The notes under the pieces were generated by a model. The model was not told the DNA's origin. It saw only the letters and a program-made list of their open reading frames with translations, and ran no database searches. Positions 35,701 through 42,624 of a DNA stretch of 60,898 nucleotides are shown here, piece after piece; the stretch's first letter is position 1; each line of letters begins with the position of its first letter. The DNA is from Caldilineaceae bacterium (GTDB lineage Bacteria; Chloroflexota; Anaerolineae; Caldilineales; Caldilineaceae). The stretch is taken from contig JAPKMW010000073.1 in assembly GCA_026645575.1 (NCBI GenBank), positions 1 to 60,898 on the forward strand, read 5' to 3'. Made by a program: the position numbers and the translations under genes.

Positions 35701-36429
35701 TTCAAATTGTTGATGGGCCAGCCGTAACTGACTCAACTCCTCGGCGATGATCTGGTCGGCGCGCGGATCGTTGCCGCCAAAGCGGTAGTCGATAGCGTCA
35801 ACCATAAATTCGTTGCCAAAGATCAGGTGAATGTTGGCAAGTTCACGCGTCGCGGTCAAGACGCCACTCATGCCCAACTGACGAATTGGTGTCATCCGTC
35901 CGCCAACATCAATCATCGTATCGGTCGGTTCGGCCAACGCCAGAAAGCCATAGAGGGTGCGCGCCCGCGCCAGTTGACCGCGAATGTTGGTCATCGGTTG
36001 GGGCCAGGTGCTGGGGTTGTCGCCAGGGCAGAAGCCGCTCGGGCTAATCTGGTCATAGTTGCTGCAAAAGCCATTGTAGAGCAGCCCGCTATTAAAGTTC
36101 TGATAGTTGAGCTTGCACTCCTCCAACGTTTTGCACGAAGGGGGCAATTGCAAATTGTTGAGGCGGAACGCCGTCCCCGTATCCAAGAGCGTTTTGGCCT
36201 GGGTGTAGATGCGACGGTAGTCTTCGCGCGTCAACAGGGATTGGCTGCGCAACGCTGGTTTGATGGCCGTGCCATTGGCGGCAGTGACGTCAATGCCAAT
36301 GGCATTGGGCGCGCCGACCAGGGTCGGCACTGCGCCTTGTGCAGCCGGACTTGCCCACAGCGGTGACGGGGGCGCAGCCGGCAGCAGGCTCAGGATGAGT
36401 AAGATTAGATGGATTAATCGTTTTTTCAT
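32716..36429 (-). CDS. secreted TcA-like (Tc toxin A component, C-terminal half) protein with LP-type tail
   Basis: A 1237-residue protein with a signal peptide (LIHLILLILSLLPAAPPSPLWA). Residues about 60-700 are almost entirely helical, with Gln/Glu-rich coiled coil (about 390-480 and 600-680). The stretch around residues 700-800 (IDSYLTNPAYRIY, AAQFAYLSAKALEYEF, LNDLEAF, YPYQISLARHLLGL) lines up in order with the TcA segment before its TcB-binding domain. The following beta-rich part (VAVEIPFTTSLLDNRI, VQVTHSGKASYRT, LSQLEDVELNM) resembles that domain. Then come a second beta region, a Pro/Asp/Thr linker of DPTDPG units, RLYLPLVSR (about 1135-1143), a Thr/Val-rich stretch and the terminal QQIYLPLVNQ. 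TcA forms the translocation pore in Tc toxins. The large N-terminal shell of classical TcA is missing. No ribosome-binding site is visible. Homology is my reading of patterns, not a search result. Confidence 0.6.
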   Translation of the reverse strand: MKKRLIHLILLILSLLPAAPPSPLWASPAAQGAVPTLVGAPNAIGIDVTAANGTAIKPALRSQSLLTREDYRRIYTQAKTLLDTGTAFRLNNLQLPPSCKTLEECKLNYQNFNSGLLYNGFCSNYDQISPSGFCPGDNPSTWPQPMTNIRGQLARARTLYGFLALAEPTDTMIDVGGRMTPIRQLGMSGVLTATRELANIHLIFGNEFMVDAIDYRFGGNDPRADQIIAEELSQLRLAHQQFELAFDALTHAFNSDLGGVTPTYIGDFFTEREYKLFGILSERMVSAIGEMAERYRQLNQESVALTLYSRAFANQYVQAMALAQSAQARGQDFMRNGGWEMLQQMEKLRARALVIQSDVNPFGFVDSYVPLQTYGEMRELTQREFLRDATEDENRAESAQRDFDQNRTSLNSELQNLRLTYDNRLLEICGASADYARRCDGGLMQQNKNNLENAANRIYLVDVRMNNLVKQVEIEQQRANAVIQLTLENGDQIAANALAKGLVNVHRTSYALATSVSTQVTWGLRWTGTQAFGIRIPPIEASWRLEEYVDMNFSHSFVGSVNYVYDPEQIELAKLEGEGAIQQAINQAQITGANSEATIRTLLLQQAELVVEKQIAFTEWNRLADEHNHLVQQYHNWLNLRTQAQNDLIDSYLTNPAYRIYRDQSTLEAGRSIDIAAQFAYLSAKALEYEFLTPFPKLADIFKARTADDVDNFLNDLEAFRVAVGSPGQRNRYPYQISLARHLLGLTDESIDPGNTLSAAQKAAERMKRFQSFLNDHLVRDAGDNVVAVEIPFTTSLLDNRIFSPNIWNNRIAGVALPADVPGTQGLALNLLTRQFGEIGTPEVQVTHSGKASYRTATGAIVHYLPENARLAGYVTPPGFPSHEATATILSSVNGNGRGAPTSAFFNRSVAASRWTLRIDLRSPFNSKLDLSQLEDVELNMDTTGVALVGGPPAPTAPVSRTLPPPSTQPITPTTGSYWGTVDVQNPAPMGVLDLALDLRESNGALTGKINPARSQGFDSAAPLSGQVTVTVGVTPTFSLLSTWFTGTVAGRAVERQLQLQGVVVDNHNTLKGRYTETIRGFTPQPLVVSGQFYLTRPRGSTRPPDTPVDPTDPNDPTDPGDPTDPGNPAPQNSRLYLPLVSRNAVASHQATVAEVANLDLPAVAVTVSLSPTTTLSPTAVMSVTTTVTPTVLLTATIAVTQTATPISLVVPTIAVTPTVVADAESGQQIYLPLVNQ

Positions 36430-36483
36430 AAGATTTATTCAATCGCCAGTGTTCAGTGTTCGGTGGTCAGCGGCCAGCACGAT

Positions 36484-37749
36484 TTAATTCGGGTCATTCA
36501 AATCGGCTGGGCCGCCTTCCCAACTGACAATTTCGTTGCGGAAGCAGAGCAGATCAACGTCCGGGTTTTCACTGTCACCCGTGCTGTGGAAGCTGACGCG
36601 CAACCACCAGGTACTCAACTTAGCGTAACTCCAGACCATGTTGACGCCAGGTGTGGCAACGCCATTGATCTCATTGTCTCGCCAGGCCGCGGACCAGCCG
36701 GCGGCGACGCAGGAGTATTGGAGTTCGCTGATCCCTGTGTCAAAATCGGCGTCGTTGCCCACATTTTCAAAGCGGATAATCCGCACCGGCGCCACCTGGT
36801 TGACCGTTAATGCACCGCGCACATTGGTCGCGCCGTTCACGTCGAGGGTGGTTTGCGGCTCATAGAGGCCGATGCCAACGCGGCCAGACAAAGCCGGGTT
36901 GAGCAACACGTTGCCGCTGCCGCCGAAGACGCCGCTGCTGAGAACGGTATGGGCTTTACTATTCAGGTATAAATTACTATTGATGCCACTCACCGCGACA
37001 TTTCCGCCATTCGCATCAAGGTCGAGGACGGCGTTGTTGTCTTGCAGCCGCACTTTGTTGCCGGCAACGTGAAGATTGGCCTGCGGGTTGTTGGTTCCCA
37101 CGCCAACATTCTGTTTGGAATTGCTGTTGATGGCGAAAGGGCTGTTACTGTCCAGCCCATTGGCGCGCAACGCCAGGGTTTGGTTGCTATAGGTCATTGT
37201 CAACGCCTGGCGCGCGACCAGCCCGCCATTGGCGTCAAAAAAGAGCGCATCCCGCCCTTGTCCGCCCGGCGCCAGTAGGCGGTGGGCAAAATCAGCATGA
37301 GCGGCATAGGGCACCGTGGCAAAGCGCTGACGGGGCACCATCTCATCATAGGGATCGACCTGAACGCCGACAAAGGCATCGGCAGTGCTAAAGAGCGCCA
37401 TCGGCAGCGCCACATTGTTGCCCAATAAGGCGTTAAAGTTGCCGTCGCGCACGGTCACGGCTTCATGGGTTTCCGTCCAGAGCGCGGCGGTGGCAGGGGC
37501 GGTGACATCGTTGTAGATGCGGAAGGTCATCTTAAAGGCGCCGCTCATCGGTTTGCCTTCAGGATCGCGCAGCACCCCCTGATAGTTCATCACCGGTGGC
37601 ACCGGGTGCGGGTTGTTGACTTGCAAAAGCGGCGCAGCCAGCGCCGTGCCGGCCGTTTGCACGGCGCGGAACATGCCGAAGAGCAAGAGCAAACCGGCAA
37701 TGGTGCAGAGAATTGCCTGCACAAAGCGTTTGAAGCGTTGGTAAACCAT
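36484..37749 (-). CDS. secreted tail-fibre-like protein, first gene of the TcA operon
   Basis: A 421-residue protein. A hydrophobic segment at about 8-38 (ILCTIAGLLLLFGMFRAV) is a signal peptide. NYQGVLRDPEGKPMSGAFKMTFRIYN starts a beta domain often found at the head of secreted fibre-like proteins. Residues about 190-320 carry repeats such as NVGVGTNNPQANLHVAGN and RVGIGLYEPQTTLDVNGA, the pattern of trimeric phage tail fibres and their bacterial relatives. The final 100 residues, rich in Trp and Cys (ELQYSCVAAGWSAAWRDNE, WWLRVSFHS), look like a binding domain. There is no peptidase-S74 chaperone end. It lies 54 bp before the TcA-like gene on the same strand, behind the two-heptamer promoter, so a receptor-binding or surface-display role with the Tc-like proteins is plausible but inferred. 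Confidence 0.7.
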   Translation of the reverse strand: MVYQRFKRFVQAILCTIAGLLLLFGMFRAVQTAGTALAAPLLQVNNPHPVPPVMNYQGVLRDPEGKPMSGAFKMTFRIYNDVTAPATAALWTETHEAVTVRDGNFNALLGNNVALPMALFSTADAFVGVQVDPYDEMVPRQRFATVPYAAHADFAHRLLAPGGQGRDALFFDANGGLVARQALTMTYSNQTLALRANGLDSNSPFAINSNSKQNVGVGTNNPQANLHVAGNKVRLQDNNAVLDLDANGGNVAVSGINSNLYLNSKAHTVLSSGVFGGSGNVLLNPALSGRVGIGLYEPQTTLDVNGATNVRGALTVNQVAPVRIIRFENVGNDADFDTGISELQYSCVAAGWSAAWRDNEINGVATPGVNMVWSYAKLSTWWLRVSFHSTGDSENPDVDLLCFRNEIVSWEGGPADLNDPN

Positions 37750-37830
37750 AAATTGTCTATCCTTTTGTCAAAGCGGTCACAGCCGCACACTGAGTTGTTT
37801 GTTTCCGCACATGCTATATGTGGTAGCAAG

Positions 37831-37863
37831 AGGGTAACGGGCGACCGTCACAAAAACGTCACA
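37831..37863 (-). promoter_or_regulatory. SARP-type promoter of the fibre/TcA operon: two TGTGACG heptamers, TACCCT -10
   Basis: On the minus strand TGTGACG at 37863-37857 and 37852-37846 are 11 bp apart (spacer TTTT), followed after nine bases by TACCCT (37836-37831). The fibre start codon is about 80 bases further. It lies between the fibre gene and a divergent, decayed NB-ARC regulator. Confidence 0.75.
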
Positions 37864-37919
37864 GCCTTTTTGGGGAACAAAAAGAAACCCGGAAGCTGAG
37901 AGATTCCAGGTTTCTGGCC

Positions 37920-39516
37920 GTGCTAAAAGTTCTTGCGAATTGTCGGTTGTTGACCATTGCCGGCGTTGGCGGCATGGGCAAGACACGTCTAGCGCTAACG
38001 CTGGCGCACCAGGTGCAGGGTAACTTTGCCGACGGTGCGTTCTTTGTCAACCTGGCGGCCATTGAACACCCGACATTGGTGGCGACAGCCCAGGCAAACA
38101 CCCTCGGCCTGACCTTTGCCGGCCCGACGCCACCAGAGGTACAGGTGGTGAGTTACCTGCGCCACAAACAGATCTTCCTCGTCCTGGACAACTTTGAGCA
38201 TCTTCTGGCCGGCGCAACGTTTGTGGGTGAACTGGTGGCGATGGCGCCTCGGCTCAAAGTGCTAGTTACTTCACGCGAGCCGCTGGGGTTGCAGGCCGAG
38301 TGGGTCTTTACCCTCAATGGTCTGGCCACGGCGCCGACCGCCCAGCCGAATGTCGAGGCGGATGCTGCCCCGGCATTGGTCAGCGCCGTTGAACTCTTTT
38401 TGCAACGGGCCAACCAGATTGTGGTCGGTTTCCGCTTAACGGCGGCCAATATCGAAGCGATCCAGCAGATCTGTCAGTTGGTGGAGGGGCTGCCGCTGGC
38501 TCTTGAATTGGCGGCGACTTGGGTACGCACACTCAGTTGCGCCGAGATTGCCAGACAAATTGCCCAAGACAGCCATTTTCTGGCGACGCATGGGCCGCTT
38601 GTGCGCGATCTACCCGCCCGTCACCGCTCGATCACAGCGGTTTTTGACCATTCATGGCGGTTGTTGAACGCCGATGAGCAGCAAACGCTCAAGCAACTGG
38701 CCGTTTTTCAAGACAGCTTTACGCCTGCGGCGGCACAGGCAGTGACGGGCGCTCCCCTGGCGACCCTAGCGGCGTTGGTGACCAAGTCACTGGTGCGCAT
38801 GAACGACGGTCGTTATGATCTCCATCCATCGCTATCTGGAAAGCAGTATCCGCCTGCTGCGCACACTGGACGAGCCGGCATTGCTCATCGACCCGCTGAT
38901 CTTTCATGGCGTTGTTCTCTTTTTGCTGGGCGACATCGTGGTTATCTGGCAATGTTTGTGGAGGCCACCCCGGCAATCTATGCCGATAGGCAGCGGGCGC
39001 TGGCGATTTGGCGCCGACTAGGTGGGCTGCGCACCATTGCGCTGGCGCTCAATTACCTCAGCCCGGTGGCGATCCAACTAGGGCGTTTTAGCAACGCCCA
39101 ACGTTTCCTGGACGAGTGTCTGCCGCTGGCGCAAACCATGGGCGATCGCTGGTTGATCGGCACAGCGTACAGCCATCAAGCCATGTTGGCACACGCCCAA
39201 GGGGCGTTGACCAAGGCGGAAGGCGCCTATCAAGCAGCGATCCGCCTATTTGCCGAGCTACATCTGCTGCGCGATCTTGCCATCGCCCAGGTCTTTCTGG
39301 CCGAGGTGCAGATGGATCGGGGCGCAGCAGTCGTCGCCCACCAAACGTTGCTGGCCGGTCTGCGTCTGGCCGTCCAGATCGGAGCGCCGCCGACGGCGTT
39401 GGCGGCGCTCCTCGACAGCGCAACTCGCGCCGGACGCGATCATAGCCATCCAGAGCCGTGCGCAGAGCCTCACGTTGGAAGCGCTGATCGCCACGGTGCT
39501 GCCAGGGCGCCAATGA
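37920..39516 (+). pseudogene. decayed NB-ARC/TPR regulator lacking its BTAD domain
   Basis: The remnant begins abruptly at the ATPase core: RLLTIAGVGGMGKTRLAL (P-loop), FLVLDNFEHLL, VLVTSREPLGLQ, EGLPLALELAATWV and RSITAVFDHSWRLL, all as in the two intact regulators of the window. The DNA-binding and BTAD parts, about 300 residues, are missing. After NDGRYDLHP near 38825 the frame no longer matches the expected QYA..KL helix; sequence with regulator character resumes near 38990 (AIWRRLGGLRTIALALNYLS, TPR-like). Near 39415 it shifts frame again, and the proper end (SLTLEALIATVLPGRQ) lies in another frame, stopping at 39516. So there is a 5' truncation plus at least two frame disruptions. An open frame continues to 39662, but its last 80 codons are unlike any regulator. 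It is divergent from the fibre operon and may once have been its cognate regulator. Confidence 0.75.
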
Positions 39517-39555
39517 CCCGGATGCCAATGACCTGGATTGTGGGTAATGCGCTAC

Positions 39556-40032
39556 TCAAGCCAACGACTTTTGTGCCTGTCTCTCGGCATAAGCAGCGAG
39601 CAATGCCAACTCTTGGGCATAGATACGCTGCAAAAAGCGTCTGCTCACAAAGCGTTCAATGATGCCGGCCAGCCCGTCACGGCTTTGGCTTTGCGTCTGA
39701 ATGGTCACACGCGCCTGGGTACCGCCAGCCAGCGGTTCCACCGTGAAGGTGGTGACCGATGGGGGCATGGTGGTGGAGCTGTTGCTTTCAACCAAAACTC
39801 GCCCAGTCTCCGGTTCGCTAACAACTGATTGAAAGTAATGCGTTTGTCCCATCACCTTCATGGCAAAGCGGAGATGGGTGCCGGCGCCGGTTCCTCCTTG
39901 CTCGACAGTCAATCCGTTGAATTGTTTAGGCAGGATCTGGGGATGGCCCTGGTGGTAATCAGCAAGAATGGCATAGACCTGGCGGGCTGGGGCTTTGACG
40001 GTTGCACTCATTGCCGCAGTGTAGGATGGCAT
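39556..40032 (-). CDS. SRPBCC (START/Bet v1-like) family protein
   Basis: A 158-residue protein of the polyketide cyclase/START-like fold, which forms a hydrophobic cavity for lipids or other small ligands. Visible features are SATVKAPARQVYAILADY at the start (strand 1 and the first helices), HPQILPKQFNGLTVEQGG, GAGTHLRFAMKVMGQ, FQSVVSEPETGRVLVE, TTFTVEPLAGGTQARVTIQT and the long C-terminal helix RRFLQRIYAQELALLAAYAE. AAGGAG eight bases before ATG 40032 fixes the start; a frame opening at 40134 has no such site. The ligand is unknown. It lies tail-to-tail with the regulator remnant and is probably monocistronic. Confidence 0.85.
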   Translation of the reverse strand: MPSYTAAMSATVKAPARQVYAILADYHQGHPQILPKQFNGLTVEQGGTGAGTHLRFAMKVMGQTHYFQSVVSEPETGRVLVESNSSTTMPPSVTTFTVEPLAGGTQARVTIQTQSQSRDGLAGIIERFVSRRFLQRIYAQELALLAAYAERQAQKSLA

Positions 40033-40407
40033 GGTGAATTCTCCTTTTTCATCAATAAAAAACTTCCTGGTACTCGTTGGTCTGGCACTCATTGGTATAG
40101 TAAACCATCGTACATGAAATCGTTGGTCACGCAAACCGTGACAATCAACAGGACAATCAACAGGACAACAGTAGCATTTCGGTTCACCGCCGCTAAATGC
40201 GTTCGCACATACACTCGGTCAGGTGGATAGTCTGTTGTGGCCGGCGCGCTAACAAGCAGTTCATTGGCACCGTTTTCATTGGCACCGTTGATGACAACGC
40301 AAGCAATGAAAAAGCATTGCCAAGCGGCGTAGCCCATAGTACAATCGGTGGCAGCAAGCAGAGCATTGTTCCCAATCATACAACATAAGTAAAGGACAAT
40401 AAAGGGC
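40033..40407. other. 375-bp intergenic region with short tandem duplications
   Basis: I see no gene here. It separates the divergent SRPBCC and SDR genes and must hold both promoters. It contains three short tandem or near-tandem copies: CAATCAACAGGA twice (40141-40167), TTCATTGGCACCGTT twice (about 40260-40290) and a GGTACTCGTTGGT/GGCACTCATTGGT pair near 40070-40100. TATAGTAAAC near 40097 could be part of a -10 region. No strong hairpin is present, unlike most gaps in this window. Confidence 0.5.
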
Positions 40408-41208
40408 ATGAGCCAGGAACGTACCATTCACGATCTCTTCAATTTGCAAGGCAAAGTTGCTGTTCTGACCGGCGCGTCCGGCTGGCTGGGGTCGGCCATG
40501 AGTCGCGCTCTGGCCGAAGCGGGGGCCACGCTGGTGGTGACCAGCCGCGAGGGGGAGAAAGCCGCCGAGTTTGCCGCCAGTCTCCCCGGCAGCGGCCACA
40601 TTGGTCTAGGCTTTGACCAGGGGGATACAGAGACGATTCCCGGTTTTGTCGCCGATGTGTTGGCGAAGCTGGGCAAGATCGACATTCTGGTCAACAATGC
40701 CTATGGCGGAACAGCGCCCAGCATCGACAGCGCCACCGCCGCCGACTTTGATCGCGCCTACCACACCGGCGTCACGGCTTACTTTCTGCTGGCGCGGGAA
40801 GTTGCCAATCACCTGCGGGAACGCGGCGCGCCGGGGTCAATCATCAACATTTCCAGCATGTATGGCGTGGTTGCCAGCTATCCCGATGCCTATACGGGGT
40901 TGCCGGTCAACAGTCCGCCCAACTATCATGGTCTCAAGGGTGGATTGGTTCACTTGAGCCGTCACCTGGCGGTCTACTGGGCGAAAGACAACATTCGCGT
41001 CAACTGTATTGCGCCCGGCCCCTTCCCCACCGATAAAACCCAAGCGCGCCTGCCCGAATTTATTGACCGACTCGATCAAAAAGTGCCAATGGGGCGCATG
41101 GGTAAACCAGAGGAGCTAAAGGGGTTGGTCGTGCTGCTGGCGAGCGAGGCGGGCAGTTATATCACGGGCCAGAATATCCTGGTGGATGGCGGCTGGACGG
41201 CGTGGTGA
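40408..41208 (+). CDS. short-chain dehydrogenase/reductase (SDR)
   Basis: A 266-residue classical SDR. The Rossmann nucleotide site is TGASGWLGS (residues 21-29), NNAYGG (96-101) corresponds to the NNAG motif, and the catalytic set is Ser149/Ser150 in INISSMYG and YHGLK with Tyr173 and Lys177. The motif IRVNCIAPGPFP and the terminal ITGQNILVDGGWTAW complete the fold. It would oxidise or reduce an alcohol/carbonyl with NAD(P). The insert AYTGLPVNSPPNY before the catalytic Tyr is longer than usual and recalls gluconate 5-dehydrogenase-like and sugar-acid SDRs. AAAGG precedes the ATG. It points toward the carbohydrate locus on the other strand, so a sugar or sugar-acid substrate is a fair guess. 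Confidence 0.9.
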   Translation: MSQERTIHDLFNLQGKVAVLTGASGWLGSAMSRALAEAGATLVVTSREGEKAAEFAASLPGSGHIGLGFDQGDTETIPGFVADVLAKLGKIDILVNNAYGGTAPSIDSATAADFDRAYHTGVTAYFLLAREVANHLRERGAPGSIINISSMYGVVASYPDAYTGLPVNSPPNYHGLKGGLVHLSRHLAVYWAKDNIRVNCIAPGPFPTDKTQARLPEFIDRLDQKVPMGRMGKPEELKGLVVLLASEAGSYITGQNILVDGGWTAW

Positions 41209-41212
41209 GGGG

Positions 41213-41286
41213 ACAGACGCGGATGTAGGGAACGCGGATATTACATTGATTTGGGAACAATCCGCGTTTCCTACATCCGCGTCTGT
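41213..41286. terminator. 26-bp inverted repeat between convergent genes
   Basis: Arms 41213-41238 and 41261-41286 pair with one mismatch (starts ACAGACGCGGATGTAG). It begins 4 bp after the SDR stop and ends at the stop of the opposite gene, so it is well placed as a bidirectional terminator. Confidence 0.85.
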
Positions 41287-42455
41287 TAACCATGCCCCTC
41301 AAGCGCAGCGCGCATCTGCGCGAAATGATTGCGAATGTGGTCGCGCCAGGTCGCCAGATCCCGCGCCACGCGATTGAAGCTGCGCTTCTGGGCTACAAAG
41401 CTTGGCGGCAACGCAGCCAAGAGGGCTGTGGTCTCGGTCAGGCTGGCCTGGAAGGCTTGGGTTAATGCTGCCAGGGTTGGGTATGCGGTTAGGACTGCTG
41501 TGAGCTGGGCAGGAAGGCTGCCATCCCAGTTATCCGGCCCGCTTTCCAGATCGCCGAGCAACCAGCCAATCTGGCATTGCATGGTCCGTTCGCTGAGGAG
41601 CAGATGGGCCAGGGTTTCTTTGACGCTCCATTCGCCGGCTGTCGGCGGTTGCGTCGCTTGCTGCTCGGTGACGCCATTCAGCAAGACGTTCATTTCCTCG
41701 CGGATGGCGGCATAGGTTTGGCCGAGTTGATCGGCGATTTCCGCGGCGGTAGTCGGCATGGAAGGCATGGGCCGCAGCGAGAGCGCGACTTGCGATTCGT
41801 GCTGTTGCCCAGCGCGCTCATACGCAACCACTACGACATCGCCGGCCCGGTGCGCGCTGAGCGCGGCGATTAACGCCGACCAGTCGGGGGTGGCTTTGCC
41901 ACCGATGCTCAGGATCTGGTCATCTTTTTGCAAGCCCGCTCTTTGTGCATCCATCCCTTCAACGACGCCGCCGAGACGGATGCCGGTATCGCCCGGTTGT
42001 GAGCCAGTTAAGGCAATCCCCAACAGCGGGCGGCGGGCTTCGCGCAGATCAATGCCGGTTTCCAGCCCGGTCTGTAACACTTCCAGCGCATCACGCCAGC
42101 CTTTTTCCACTTCCTCTTTGATCTGTAACCACTGGCTACCGTCACTAGCATCAATCAACGTAATGGTGGTTGCGTCTGCGTGGGGATCGAGGGTAATGGT
42201 CAGCGTAGAGCGATCCGTATCGTCCATTGCGCGCAGGCGCAGCCCAATCGTTTTATTGGCTTCGAGTACTGTGTACTTTCCCAACAGGGCATCCCCGTTA
42301 TTCCAGGCGACATAAAAACAGCCGCTCACCCGTGGCTGGACAGTAGCGACGTCGCAAAACCATTCGCGTAATGCCTGGGCATTGGTAAAGGCCCGGTAGA
42401 GTTGTTCGACTGGGGCATTGATGGTGCGTGCGACAGTGATGGTTGCTCCACTCAT
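41286..42455 (-). CDS. AHSA1/SRPBCC-PDZ-DinB three-domain fusion protein
   Basis: A 389-residue soluble protein joining three domains. Residues 1-135 are AHSA1/SRPBCC-like (ITVARTINAPVEQLYRAFTNAQAL, REWFCDVA, DVATVQPRVSGCFYVAW, the helix KEEVEKGWRDALEVLQTGLE). Residues about 140-232 form a PDZ domain (LLGIALTGSQPGDTGIRLGG, VVEGMDAQRAGLQKDDQILSIGG). Residues about 245-385 form a DinB/YfiT-like four-helix bundle (PTAGEWSVKETLAHLLLSE, RDHIRNHFAQM), with His residues placed as in the metal-binding triad of DinB proteins. GAGGAGGAG before ATG 42455 sets the start. DinB-fold enzymes are often thiol-dependent S-transferases, and AHSA1 domains bind small ligands. What the PDZ joins is unknown; I know of no described protein with this order. 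Confidence 0.85.
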   Translation of the reverse strand: MSGATITVARTINAPVEQLYRAFTNAQALREWFCDVATVQPRVSGCFYVAWNNGDALLGKYTVLEANKTIGLRLRAMDDTDRSTLTITLDPHADATTITLIDASDGSQWLQIKEEVEKGWRDALEVLQTGLETGIDLREARRPLLGIALTGSQPGDTGIRLGGVVEGMDAQRAGLQKDDQILSIGGKATPDWSALIAALSAHRAGDVVVVAYERAGQQHESQVALSLRPMPSMPTTAAEIADQLGQTYAAIREEMNVLLNGVTEQQATQPPTAGEWSVKETLAHLLLSERTMQCQIGWLLGDLESGPDNWDGSLPAQLTAVLTAYPTLAALTQAFQASLTETTALLAALPPSFVAQKRSFNRVARDLATWRDHIRNHFAQMRAALEGHG

Positions 42456-42501
42456 AGCTCCTCCTCTCTGAGAGATAACAGGGTGACAAGATAGTTCGTC
42501 T

Positions 42502-42556
42502 GTCATTCTGAAAGAATCTCCCGGTCACAATAACCGGGAGATTCTTTCAGAATGAC
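42502..42556. repeat. 24-bp perfect inverted repeat, 7-nt loop
   Basis: Arms 42502-42525 (starts GTCATTCTGAAAGAATCTCC) and 42533-42556 are fully complementary. It lies between the Gfo/Idh/MocA gene and the fusion-protein gene on the same strand. The word TCATTCTGAAAGAATCTC resembles dispersed repeats seen in other environmental genomes. Confidence 0.9.
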
Positions 42557-42624
42557 AACCTACCCTGCCGCTTTAGGACGCAAGAGCTGTTTTGCAAAAG
42601 CCACTGACTCACGAACCCTCTGCC

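Noticed and set aside
37920..39662. Intact 580-residue ATPase gene
   Set aside because: It lacks the N-terminal domains of its relatives, loses the expected pattern near 38825, and its true C-terminal sequence is in another frame ending at 39516; the last part of the open frame is unlike the family.
40089..40427. 112-codon minus-strand frame overlapping the SDR start
   Set aside because: No ribosome-binding site or recognisable pattern, and it overlaps the SDR promoter and start.
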